A stretch of DNA of 64,000 bases from assembly GCA_964035545.1 (NCBI GenBank), contig OZ037765.1:26176504-26240503 (forward strand), read 5' to 3'. Positions within the stretch are counted from its first letter, which is position 1, and each line of letters opens with the position of its first letter. Below are positions 54,146-63,998 of this stretch, in pieces. This stretch comes from Bugula neritina (Eukaryota; Bryozoa; Gymnolaemata; Cheilostomatida; Bugulidae). The notes under the pieces were generated by a model. It had not been told where the DNA came from and ran no database searches. It was given only the letters and a program-made list of their open reading frames with translations. The position numbers and the translations under genes were made by a program.

Positions 54146-56128
54146 AATGAGGTTAATTCTTGTCTGCAGTGACTTGTACGCCTTTGGATATTATTTACAA
54201 ATTATTCACAACATTCTTTTCAAAAGATATTATATAAATGCCATTGACTAGATAAGAGCAATTAAATGAAAAATCTTTCTTTTAAATATATTTGATTTTT
54301 AAAATAGTTGTGCAAACTTACTTAAATAATGAATATTTAAGCCGTCCAAATCAATTTTAAGTTTATGGTTTGCGTGCTTTTGTGTTACCCCCTGTTCCCC
54401 CTATTCACACTTACCGTATTGTACGCCGTAACAGCAAATATCGGCCATTTTTACAAATGTTTGAGCTTCCTGTACGGTGTTGCGGTACGGTAGGATCAAG
54501 CAGTGCTTGATTCAATTAAGTTGCGGCGGACTCCTATTGGACAGAAAAAATATTTGCGTTAATTCATTGGATATAATTGTCCAATGAAGTGTCATAGATC
54601 GTACCTAATAGCGGACTTTGAAAACTTCAGCCCGGACACATTAAAAATGGCTGATATTTTACGTTACGACGCGCGTTACGGTAAGTGTGAATGACCCCCT
54701 GTTCACACATTGCCGCACCGTACGCCGTAACAGAACAAACAAAATGGCGAAGCTGTTGCATTTTGTCAACGGGTGTTCACACATTGCCGTAAAAGCACAA
54801 TGCATGACGTTGAGCTGTGACCAATCATAATAAAGCCAACTCTTGTCTGCGGGGATTTGAACGCCTTTGAATATTATTTACAAATTATTCGCAACATTCT
54901 TATCAAAAGATGTTATATAAATTCTATTTACTAAATAAAAGCAATTACATGAAAAGCATCTTTTTTAAATATATCCGTTTTTAAAATAATTGTTCAAACT
55001 AATTTAAATAATGAATATTTAGGCCGTCCAAATCATTTTTAAGCTTTTGGTTTGCTTGATTTTGTGATTAAGGAAAGCTAAATTTTTAAGCTGAGTTTAA
55101 TTCAAACAAGCCCGATAAAGATTTTTTAGTTTTTTAAAACTTTTGAATTGGTTAAATTAAATCAAAAATAAGCGATTAAAATAACCTAGCGAAAATGTTC
55201 TTTAAATTTTAGTACCAGATCAACTCTACCCAATAAGAGCCCGCCGTGATTTTTTGAATCAAGCACTGCTTGATCGACGCCGCAGCGTATACCGGGGTAC
55301 GATTCAGCCCAGATGTTAACAAATATGGCGGATATTTGCTGTTACGTAACATCCGCCATCTTTGTTAACATCCGGGCTAACCCCCCATTCACACTTACCG
55401 TACCGTACGCCGTAACAGCAAAAATAAAATGGCGACGCTGTTGCATTTTGTCAACGGGTGTTCACACATTGCCGTAAAAGTACAATGCATGACGTTGAGC
55501 TGTGACCAATCATGATAAGCCAACTCGTGTCTGCGGTGATTCGAACGCCTTTGAAAATTATTTACAAATTATTCGCAACATTCTTATCAAAAGATGTTAT
55601 ACAAATGCTATTTACTAAATAAAAGCAATTACATAAAAAGAATCTTTCTTTTAAATATATTGGTTTTTAAAATAATTGTGCAAACTAATTTAAATAATGA
55701 ATATTTAAGCCGTCCAAATCATTTTTAAGTTTTTGGTTTGCTTGATTTTGGGATTAAGGAAAGCTAGATTTTTAAGCTGAGTTTAATTCAAACAAGCCGG
55801 ATAAAGATTTTTTAATCTTTTAAAACTTTTGAATTGATTAAATTAAATCAAAAATAAGCGATTAAAATAAACTAGCGAAAATGTTCTTTAAATTTTAGTA
55901 CCAGATCAACTCTACCCAATAGGAGCCCGCCGTGATTTTTTGAATCAAGCACTGCTTGATCAACGCCGCAACGTATACCGGAGTACGATTTATCCCGGAT
56001 GTTAACAAAAGTCGCTAAAATTTGCTGGTACGGTAAGTGTGAATAGGGGGAATGTGTGAACACCCGTTGACAAAATGCAACAGCGTCGCCATTTTGTTCT
56101 GTACGGTGCGGCAATGTGTGAACAGGGG

Positions 56129-57084
56129 AAAAAGCAGACATAACCTCTTTTAACCAATAGGAATTCAGTAAGACTTTTCTGCCGTACTCTTAGCAATCAA
56201 TAGCCAAAACAATCAATAGAGAGAACCTGAAGTACCGTACGCAAGGCAATAATAAACTGATCCATGAAAGAAAACAATAACATGGCTATATTGATGTTCA
56301 CAAAACAGAGGTCTTTGAGGTACTCACTTGAACTATGAAAATAAACACGATCATGAAATACAATTGGTCTTGATTGGTTAGAATCAAAGTGAAAGTAGGT
56401 TAACTACTTGCAGTTAATGATCGCAATATTTTATAACATATTTTTATTGTGAATTAATATTATTATTATTAGTGTTATTTGAGGTCAAACAGTTATAATA
56501 TATCTGATTTTTTATCAAGGTTTGATTGACAAACGGATTAATAACCAAAACTGCCCGAAAAGCTAAGACTAAAGCAAAAATATATCGTTGCACCCATTTT
56601 ACTTTTAGTTTTAATCATTTTGATTTTAAAGGGATGTTGACTAAAATGGGTGTCGCAGAAATTATTACTTGGTTTTCAGACTTTATAAACAACTCTGGTT
56701 GTTGAAATTGTTCTCAGCGTGCTTTCACCAAGGTTAATTTCATACTCTAAGTGTTGACATCTATACAAGCTAATGAATAAAAATAAATTTAAATTGTAAA
56801 AATTGCATTAAGTTCTTCGCGACATCCCCAATTTTTGACCCCAAGAATTTTCATCATGATTTAATTCTTATTTATCTTTGCTTTGCAGTTTCATAATTTG
56901 TTTAACCAGTTGAGTCTGTGTAAAACCTCGAAATAATTTTAATAATGTTATTTATAAAATTATATCTGTTCAAAAAGCTTAACGCAAATACTATTCTCAA
57001 TGAATTTTTTTGTTTTATATGAAGCTTTATAAAAATTTCAAAAGTAACAGTAATACAATTAAACTTATAAAAAAAACCAAAGAA
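56129..57084. other. AT-rich sequence between transposon blocks
   Basis: No gene, RNA or repeat family recognised. Base composition changes sharply at about 57085, where GC-rich retroelement sequence begins. Confidence 0.5.
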
Positions 57085-57582
57085 ATGACGCCATACCTTC
57101 TAGGACTCGAGCCGGGCCTGGAGGTGGAGACCCCCACAGAGTGGAGGGACCTTACAGTGGAAACTCCAGGAGACATCAGGACGGAGCCGTCCACCGCAGA
57201 ACTGGTGGCCCGACCCGTGGAACTTTCGGATCCACCGGTAGAAGCACTGTCCTTTTTAGACAGGGGTCAGCGCACCAGACAACCTCCAATTTACCTCCAG
57301 GACTTTGTGTGTGACTGCGTTAAAAGCGGCAGGCATCTGAGTCCAGCGGTGGCTTATGCGGAAGGTTGTCATACCGAGTGTGAGAGGTGTACACTCGGGA
57401 GAGAAAGTGAAAATGACTTTTACGAGGGCGGAGCGGTGGGTGAAATTAATTCGCCCGAAGCAAGGAGCCCCAGTCACGTGCAGCAAACACGCTGTCCAGC
57501 CTTTTCTTATGCTGACGTCGTTAAAGGCAGACGTGTTCACACTTTCTCTTCAAAATTATCCTCGAACGTTGAGTATGTCTAA
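57085..57582 (+). pseudogene. Retroelement pol C-terminal tail-like ORF
   Basis: The open frame starts within the element. It carries acidic/Pro-rich sequence and RGQRTRQPPIYLQDFVCDCV, a motif much like the basic-aromatic tail that ends many invertebrate Ty3/gypsy pol proteins (R-x-R-R-x-P-P-x-x-L-x-D-F/Y-V-C). It then continues about 85 residues (including AFSYADVVKGRRVHTF) to a TAA at 57580. The next ORF lies in the same frame, open from directly after this stop. The nominal ATG at 57010 is in AT-rich flank and is unlikely to be real. Confidence 0.5.
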
Positions 57583-57630
57583 GAGTACCAAGTTCAAAGG
57601 TTAGTCCCTCTAGATCTAGTATTCCTATCT

Positions 57631-58746
57631 ATGGAAACGGGTCTGTTATCAGCTAATTCTGGCTTGATTAATTCAGAGTTGCTGAAGACCATGTTGATCA
57701 CGAATGACGACGAAGACGTAGTAATGGCCGACGATCTTTTAAATCTTGAGCTAGATGCTATGGTTCTTAGTCAGTCTACGCCTTCGACTGCTGTCTCTCG
57801 AGTGCCTTATAAAAGGGTTCGTGACTCTCAGGCTATAAACCGCCGGTTTTCACTAGAATTATATTGTAAAAATCAGCCTCGATCTAACAATAATTCTGCT
57901 CTTTTAGACACCACTCGTACTCCTGTTCCTTCAGAGATGCCCTCACTAGAGATGGCCTGGGATCTGGAACCCACACAATCCACTACAACTCTTCCTGTGA
58001 CCAGCCGCAAGTTACCACACGCTCTCGAAACCAAGTCCTGTTGGGCGGCGCCAGAGATGGAGCGCATCATCTTACAGCAGAGGGGAAATGCTGACAATAC
58101 TACCTGCTATCTATGTCAGCAGCACTTTATGACCCCTCGCAGGCTGCGGGTCCATATACCTCAATGCTACATCACAACTTTCTGCCCTTGCGGGGAGTAC
58201 AGCTATCATTGTGACTATATATTAAGACACCAACGCACGGTAAATTGCTCCACGGGCTACATCTTCGATGTCGATGAGCTGTCATTCCCCAAATTCTTCG
58301 AACTAATACAACTATTCGTACAGGACGCATCTAAATTGGAACGATTGCTACAGGGATTTCCGGCCCCCAGGGCCATCACCCAAGGACCCGTTCCCAAACC
58401 TCCAAACTACAGGAAACCCGGTACTACTTACAAGGAATCTAGCCCTCCGCCCTTACCTGCTTCCCTACCCCACGTTGTGTTACAGTGGGTAGATTCCCAA
58501 TCCTCACGTACAAGACGACACAGGCGCTCGCCTTCCCTCCTTCCTCCACCACAACAGAAAAGGCCGTGGAACTCCCCGGCCCGAGCTCCTCCTTCCGCCT
58601 GGAACTTGAGAGAAATAGAGGCCCGCATTGCCGAACTAAAAGGAGAGATTCACAGGCTTTCCCCTAGGATATTAGTGGCGGCAAAGGAACTACAGACACT
58701 AAGGGACTCAGTCTCCAGGCTCAAGCGGTCTGAACATAATAATTGA
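57631..58746 (+). CDS. C2H2-like zinc-finger / coiled-coil protein encoded by the retroelement (function unknown)
   Basis: An intact 371-residue ORF. The N-terminal about 145 residues are Ser/Thr-rich. At about 155-205 comes a two-part Cys/His module: CYLCQQHFMTPRRLRVHIPQ followed by CPCGEYSYHCDYILRHQ, then the conserved-looking IFDVDELSFPKFFELI. Next is a Pro/Arg-rich region, ending in a likely coiled coil (LREIEARIAELKGEIHRL ... LQTLRDSVSRLKRSEHNN). It is richer in GC than the surrounding sequence. Placed between a pol-like tail and the LTR, it occupies the env slot but has no signal peptide or membrane segment, so a nucleic-acid-binding accessory or gag-like role is more likely. It could instead be a captured host gene. 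Not assigned to a named family. Confidence 0.6.
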   Translation: METGLLSANSGLINSELLKTMLITNDDEDVVMADDLLNLELDAMVLSQSTPSTAVSRVPYKRVRDSQAINRRFSLELYCKNQPRSNNNSALLDTTRTPVPSEMPSLEMAWDLEPTQSTTTLPVTSRKLPHALETKSCWAAPEMERIILQQRGNADNTTCYLCQQHFMTPRRLRVHIPQCYITTFCPCGEYSYHCDYILRHQRTVNCSTGYIFDVDELSFPKFFELIQLFVQDASKLERLLQGFPAPRAITQGPVPKPPNYRKPGTTYKESSPPPLPASLPHVVLQWVDSQSSRTRRHRRSPSLLPPPQQKRPWNSPARAPPSAWNLREIEARIAELKGEIHRLSPRILVAAKELQTLRDSVSRLKRSEHNN

Positions 58747-58921
58747 GTACTAGCCCTGCTATCTGTGTGATGCTCATTCAGCCTGTGTGGCACACTCCCT
58801 ACCTTACTCTTGTTCGGGACGATCTGTGTGATGTTCCTTCAGTCCATTATCGACACTTGCCTGACTCTGTAACGTGCCTACTATCTAACATGGTTAATCA
58901 TGTATTTATATTTTTCTTTGT

Positions 58922-58953
58922 TATATATATATATATATATATACATATATATA
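58922..58953. repeat. (TA)n microsatellite
   Basis: An almost pure TA dinucleotide run in the untranslated part of the retroelement, broken once by acata. Confidence 0.9.
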
Positions 58954-59112
58954 TCTGGCGCAATTGTATATGGATGGTATCCATCTTTTTTTAATTTTTT
59001 TTTGGGATGTGTGTAAAGATGCATTTTATGTTTTGTATATTCCTCTTTTTTTGATACACCTCTCTGCCAGAGTATAATTCTCAGGAAGTGAGCTTCCTGC
59101 TGGAGGGGGTGG

Positions 59113-59455
59113 TGTAATCGCTACTAGAAGTGTAGTCATGGCGTTTGTTCTATAACCCCCCCCCTCCCCCCGTTTATAATGTGGAGAGACCACGTGGCCA
59201 AAATACGAGCCTCCAATCAAATGTCGAGAAGGCACGTGACTAATACTAATCAGGAGGACCTACCGGACCACAAGTAGCAGAGCATCTAGACTAACTATAG
59301 ATAGAACACACTTTTATCTGGCTGTATCGTTATCCCGTATTCTGTACCTTGTTACCTAAATGTAACTCTTTCTTTTATAGTCTATATTGTGTAGATATAT
59401 GTTTCTAATTCCCACGGTAAATCAGGTGTCCTATCTTTTCGATTGCAAAATTACA
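59113..59455 (+). repeat. Putative 3' LTR (343 bp) of the zinc-finger retroelement
   Basis: Begins TGTAAT right after the purine-rich tract and ends ATTACA, a 6-bp perfect inverted terminal repeat with canonical TG...CA ends. It contains a TATA-like tttataatg (about 59173). No second LTR copy is present in the window, so the limits rest on the terminal motifs only. Confidence 0.5.
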
Positions 59456-59639
59456 AAGATGCAGTAATTGAAGGCATAGAAACCCACCACAGTAAAATAA
59501 TCCCAAGGAATACAACAATATTGTCAATCTTGAAGATGTATTTGCTGTAATTAGTTGTGTTTTCTAAATAAAGATATTTCATTGAACTTTACATATAAAA
59601 CTATTACAAGCTATTTCGGCATTTATCAGTAGTAGAAAA
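59456..59639. other. Flank between two retroelements
   Basis: AT-rich, with AATAAA near 59567; it may hold the remnant of a 5' LTR/leader of the next element. No primer-binding site recognised. Confidence 0.4.
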
Positions 59640-60254
59640 ATGGCAGTCAGAATGTTAGGTTTAGTGAAAAATTATGAGGACAGTTCGGTTAGTGGAGAAT
59701 TTGCTGAGTGGTGTGATAAGCTGGAGCTAGTAGCAAAGTTGCAGAAAGTAAAAGATCTTACGTCGTTCCTGCCATTATTCTTGGCAGGTCCAGCATTTGC
59801 TGTGTATAAACAGTTTTCAGAAAATGTTAAATCAGACTTCCCGAAGTTAAAAGCTGAGTTGATGACATCATTCTGTGAGAGCAGTTACAGTGCTTACGAT
59901 CAACTTAGAACAAGAAGTCTAAAAGAAGGTGAAACTGTAGATGTCTATGTAGCTGACTTGAGAAAGCTGGTAATATTGATAGGTCAGAAAACTCCAGAGC
60001 CTTTACTGAAATGTGCATTTATTGCTGGTTTGCCAGTGGCTGTTGCTACACAAATAAAATCTGTCGTCGCTGTTGAAAAGTTGAGCTTAAAAGAATTAGT
60101 TGGTAGAGCTAGGATAATGTTATCAACAGCAAGTGTAGATACTTTGACACACCGTGCTGCTGGTAGGAATGTTACTAAAAATGTTTTAAATGTTTTTCAC
60201 CGCATCATTCAGCTAGGAACTGTAACACTGAAAAAAGTCAGAATGGGAATATGA
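59640..60254 (+). pseudogene. Retrotransposon gag (capsid region)
   Basis: An open frame of 204 codons. The capsid-like part has FAEWCDKLELVAKL, FLAGPAFAVYKQF, LKAELMTSF and LKEGETVDVYVADLRKLV, then KCAFIAGLPVAVATQIKS, as in retrotransposon gag proteins. The frame is lost near 60150, since the zinc knuckle that should follow is in another frame. Confidence 0.75.
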
Positions 60255-60301
60255 ATGCTAATCGAAATGCCAATAATCAACAGCAGTACAGAAGATGGAG
60301 C

Positions 60302-60720
60302 ATTCAGTGCTATAATTGTCAGGCTTGGGGGCATATTAGTAGGAATTGCCCACAGGGAAACGGTAGTGAGGCAGTGTCAGCACCGGATGCTCACCCCAAC
60401 AGCTAAATTACAATTCGGTGCTACCATTAATAACTTTAAATGTAAACGGTGTGAATATATAAGCACTAGTAGATGGTGGTTGTGAACAATTAGAAAGATT
60501 TTGTAATCAAATAGGAGTTGCACCATATGATCCTGAACAGAGGGTTCTAATGATAAATGGACAGATAAACAAGTGTAGGGGTGAAGTCCAATTAGCAGCG
60601 CAGGTTATAAATTGTCATCTCTCTGTAAAATGTTTAATAGCTCCAATGTTAGTAGGTGGTTGCTCTTTAATTTTGGGAATGGATGCTATTAGTAAATTAG
60701 GTGGCTGCCCAGCCAAGTAA
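60302..60720 (+). pseudogene. Gag zinc knuckle and aspartic protease remnants
   Basis: The CCHC knuckle CYNCQAWGHISRNC is at about 60308-60349. In another frame from 60463, ALVDGGCEQLERFC shows the protease active site with Asp kept but the usual following Thr/Ser replaced by Gly. The later CSLILGMDAI is the conserved protease C-terminal ILGMD motif. Stop at 60718. Confidence 0.7.
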
Positions 60721-61420
60721 ACCAACCCAGGTCCGACCTGTTATGGATTATAGTAGAGAACTCAACAAATACATCTACAGTAAGTCCAGTGGTGACACTG
60801 CCATTTGCCAGGATGAATTGAGGAAATGGAGGTTACTAGGTGACAATGCCAGTTTGCTGGACTTAAGAAAAGCTTACTTACAACTTCATGTGAATAGCGA
60901 TTTGCAAAGGTTTCAAGCTGCACATTATGAGGAGAAGATCTATGTAATGAATAGGTTAGGTTTTGGTTTGAATGTGGCACCTAAAATCATGTCAAAAGTT
61001 TTATCTACAGTGCTGGCTCAAGATGACACTATACGCAAAGGTACTGATAGTTATATAGATGGCATTATAGTTGATGAGACTGTTGTTTCAGTGGAAGAAG
61101 TTCGAAATCATTTGTTAAAGTTTGGTTTAGTAACTAAAGAACAAGAGAAACTGGGTAATACTAGAGTTTTAGGGCTAAGGATTAGAGAGGGGTGTAGAAG
61201 TGGCATGTCATGTTACAGCTGGCAGCGTGATGGTGAGCTGCCATTTGTTGAGTCAAATAGCAATGTAAGCAAGCGAGAGCTGTTTTCAGTGTGTGGTAAA
61301 CTGATGGAACATTTTCCTGTAGCAGGGTGGCTTAGGGTAGCATACAGTTTTATGAAAAGGTTGCCACAATCAGATATGTGGGATTGTGCTGTGTCTGACC
61401 ACGTTCAAAAGTGTTGTTAG
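60701..61420 (+). pseudogene. Ty3-type reverse transcriptase, catalytic motif altered (YIDG)
   Basis: Shows RPVMDYSRELNKYI, LLDLRKAYLQLHV (first catalytic Asp), MNRLGFGLNVAPKIMSKVL, then SYIDGIIVDE where the family has YIDD. The second Asp of the catalytic pair is replaced by Gly. SKRELFSVCGKLMEHFPVAG follows as the connection to RNase H. Truncated by a stop at 61418; the frame shifts into RNase H at about 61411. Confidence 0.85.
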
Positions 61421-61599
61421 AGATATTAGATAGAATTGCAAAATCTGATCCTGTGAAAGGAAAGTGGCATGTGGCCAATACTGATACAGGCACTGTATGG
61501 TATGATGCAAGTAGTTTGGCAATAGGAGTGTTTGTGCAAATAGATGGCCAGATAGTGGAGGATGCTTCGTGGATGAGAAAACCGGATGATTGCACCCAC
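61411..61599 (+). pseudogene. RNase H, 5' part, of the Ty3-type element
   Basis: WHVANTDTGTVWYDASSLAI carries the first RNase H Asp (YDASS) and ends ...MRKPDDCTH at the LINE insertion point. It continues after the LINE at 62711 with INVAELVAVVKGLNLAL, which contains the catalytic Glu. Confidence 0.8.
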
Positions 61600-62710
61600 A
61601 AGGATCCATACTTGGTCCCACACTATTCCTAATTTATATAAATGATCTTTCAGATCTGTAACTATGCATTTAGACCCTATATTATTTGCCGACAATACAA
61701 ACCTGTTCTTTGAATCAAAAAATATATTAAACAATATGGACATCATAAACTGTAAATTAAAGAAAACTGAAACTTGGTGCAATAAAAATAAATTAACTGT
61801 AAACATGAGTAAAACAAATTATATGATAATCAAAACAGCGCAACATAAACAAGATTTAAATGGCTTTGCCTTAGAAATGTTCAACAAAAGATTAGTCGAG
61901 GTAAAATCAACTACCTTTTTAGGTATTATAATAGATTCATATCTTTCTTGGGAACAACATTGCAGTAAACTTTGTCAAAACCTAAGGCCCTTAGTAGGCT
62001 TGATAAGTAAATGTTCCCATCAACTACCTAGAAAAATTCTAATACAAATATATAACTCTTTTATAAATTCTAAATTAAAATATTGTGTAGAATCGTGGGG
62101 TAATACAGCAAACATTTATTTTGAACCATTACATTTACTACAAAAGAAAATACTGAGAATTATATATAAAAAGCATTACCTTTTCCCATCTAAACCACTG
62201 CTTCCTAGTTCTTCAATCATGCCTGTTCACACTCTACACACATTCAAACTATTACTGCTCTCACATAAACTTTACTACTCTCAACTAACACATCTCACAC
62301 ATAACTATCCCACAAGATTATCAGAGTTCAGCCTACAAACTCCTCCATCATCAACTGCTGCAGGTCAACAAAGAATAGAATTCCAATAGTCCTCACTCTG
62401 GAATAAATTGCCAAGTTCGATTCGTGCTGTGGAGAGGGAGGCTGGTTTTAAACTTGCCCTAAAAGACCACTTAATGGCAAATTTCCAATTAACAGATAAA
62501 AAATAATCCGCTTTGAGTTGCTAAAGCTTTACAAAAAACTATAAAATCTTATATAACAGAAAATAATACGCTGACTGTCAACCATTCACGGCTCGGTGCC
62601 TCGAGTAGCTGCAGTGCTATTGCGCCATGGGCCTTGTAATTTTGTTTATTTTCCTCAACTGTATGTATTTTTTCTGTCTGCGACAAAATAAAACAAACAA
62701 ACAAACAAAC
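61600..62710 (+). mobile_element. 5'-truncated CR1/jockey-type LINE with (AAAC)n tail, inserted in RNase H
   Basis: The fragment starts inside the RT at GSILGPTLFLIYINDLSDL, then ILFADNTNLFF (ADD altered to ADN), KLTVNMSKTNYMII, TTFLGIIIDSYLSWEQH, LKYCVESWGNTA and the C-terminal LWNKLPSSIR. It ends in untranslated sequence and an (aaac)n tail at 62690-62710. The frame is interrupted by stops (62387 and near 61660). No clear target duplication beyond a few bases, as is common for CR1-like elements. The host RNase H resumes at 62711. Confidence 0.85.
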
Positions 62711-63282
62711 ATTAATGTAGCAGAGTTAGTAGCTGTGGTAAAAGGCCTAAATTTGGCTTTAAAATGAAATTTAGGCAATATTGTAGTGAAAACAGACTCA
62801 ATGTCGGTATTCAGGTTGGTCACATCCGTAATCAATGATAGTGTCAGACCTAAAGTTAATGGCATGACTGAGATGATTGTAAAACTTAGGTTAGGTGTCA
62901 TAGTGAAACTGATAGAAGAGTACAAACTGTTATTAAAAATACATTTGGTGAAATCAGCTGAAAATTGGGCAGATGCTCTGACACGGGTGAGTTCAGCATG
63001 GCTTAGTAGGCGCATAACCTGTGTAAGTGTAGGTGTGACAACTCCTGATGTAGCTGACCTGAAGGATGAAATAGCCAAGCTGCATAGAATGCATCATTTG
63101 GGCATTGAAAGAACATTTTATCTAGCTAAATGTATATTTGGAGGAGGCATAGACAAGGAGTTAGTTAGAAGAGTAGTTAAGGAATGTGCTGTGTGTAGAA
63201 GTATTGATCCTTCTCCAGTGCAGTGGGGAAAAGGAGTTCTGGAAGTCAATGAGAAGTGGTGTAGGCTGGCAATAAACTAAAG
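62711..63282 (+). pseudogene. RNase H 3' part and integrase zinc-binding region of the Ty3-type element
   Basis: It opens with the RNase H Glu motif (NVAELVAVVKGLNLAL) and a stop at 62764. VKTDSMSVF (third acidic residue) and SAENWADALTRV follow. Next come the integrase HHCC-type residues, HRMHHLGIERTFYLAK ... CAVCRSIDPSPVQWG, running to EKWCRLAI, just before where the catalytic core should start. The element ends here at the junction with the GC-rich fragment. Confidence 0.8.
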
Positions 63283-63998
63283 GTCATTATAATTGTGAAG
63301 TCCACTGAGGACCTGTCCCATGAGCCTCTGGAAGGTGGCGGGGGCGGAGGTCAACCCAAAAGGCAGCACCTTCCACTTCCACAGTTCGTCCCGTGTGATG
63401 AACGCCGCCTTTTCCTGGGCGTCGGGACTCAGAGTGACCTGCCAATAGCCGCTCAGCAAGTCTAGTGTACTAAAGTACTTCCTGCCGGCCAGGGCATCCA
63501 GAAATTCATCAATCCGGGGCAAAGGATAGGCGTCCTGTATGGTTACGCTATTTAATTTGCGATAATCCACACAAAAACGCCAACTGCCGTCTTTCTTCCG
63601 GACCAGGACGACCGGCGAGCTCCATGCACTATGTGCTGGCTCTATAAGGCCGCGGTCCAAAAGATCCCGGAATTGTCGGCTGACCTCCTTTTCCGGCCCC
63701 AACCTCCTCGTGGGTTGCCGGATAGGGACAGTCCCCGCAGCCAGCGGTATCTCGTGCCGGACGGCTCTAGTCAGGCCCACGTCATGATCTCCGCTGCTGA
63801 ACACGTCGTTGTACTCGCGCAGCAACTTGGCCATAGCCTGGCGCTCTCCGTTGCTCGCGCAGCCATCACAAGCTGTTTCGTACAACTCTTGGACGTGTGG
63901 CGGAACGGTCCCCCGCCCTTTTGATGGGCGCTGTCGGGGACCTCCCGTCGCGTCTCCCAGCGACGGCCCTATATCCTCCTCCTGGATAAAATGAAAGC
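63283..63998 (-). pseudogene. Ty3/gypsy pol fragment (protease-RT spacer and RT N-terminal half); enters from the right edge
   Basis: The minus-strand frame is open from the window edge to a stop at 63277. It contains the RT entry sequence HEIPLAAGTVPIRQPTRRL, SPVVLVRKKDGSWRFCVDYR, DAYPLPRIDEFLDAL, FSTLDLLSGYWQ (first catalytic Asp) and LPFGLTSAPATFQRLMGQVL. It breaks off at about 63300, before the YxDD motif. It is strikingly GC-rich and CpG-rich compared with everything else in the window and has no stop or frameshift in its 230 codons, so it is probably a young copy, 3'-truncated or rearranged here. Confidence 0.88.

Larger units (their letters stand above)
50534..56128. mobile_element. 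Block of tandem MITE-like repeats (three direct copies plus an inverted end), invaded by a LINE
   Basis: Three direct copies share the order ccccctgttcacacattgcc ... tgaccaatcat ... aacgcctttgaatattattt ... tcaagcactgcttgat. Copy 1 is 50534-50666 plus 54146-54387, split by the LINE. Copy 2 is 54695-55380. Copy 3 is 55381-56050, whose ends are inverted (ccattcacacttaccgtacc at the left, tacggtaagtgtgaatgg-like at the right). A related 300-bp element with the same kind of ends lies at 54388-54694. 56051-56128 is an inverted copy of a left end (cgccattttgttctgtacgg ... gcaatgtgtgaacagggg). Copy 2 ends in a hairpin around 55308-55378. No coding capacity. Superfamily not assigned. Confidence 0.75.
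57085..59455 (+). mobile_element. 5'-truncated Ty3/gypsy-like retroelement: pol C-terminus, zinc-finger ORF, 3' LTR
   Basis: An abrupt rise in GC content at about 57085 marks the truncated left end. Contents in order are a pol-like C-terminal tail, a C2H2/coiled-coil ORF in the position where env would lie, an untranslated stretch, a purine-rich tract (ggagggggtgg, 59102-59112) and a putative LTR. No RT or integrase core is present, so the copy cannot be autonomous. Confidence 0.6.
59640..63282 (+). mobile_element. Decayed Ty3-type retroelement (gag to integrase N-terminus), split by a LINE
   Basis: Gag, zinc knuckle, aspartic protease, reverse transcriptase, RNase H and integrase zinc-binding segments follow in canonical order, in changing frames (gag frame 0, knuckle 2, protease 1, RT 2 relative to the window). 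Pol is broken by frameshifts, stops and a 1.1-kb LINE insertion. No LTR is visible at either end; the right end is cut off at the junction with the next element at about 63283. Confidence 0.85.

Noticed and set aside
57010-57084. N-terminal extension MFYMKLYKNFKS of the pol-tail ORF
   Set aside because: It lies in AT-rich flank left of the composition break; probably fortuitous in-frame sequence, not part of the element.
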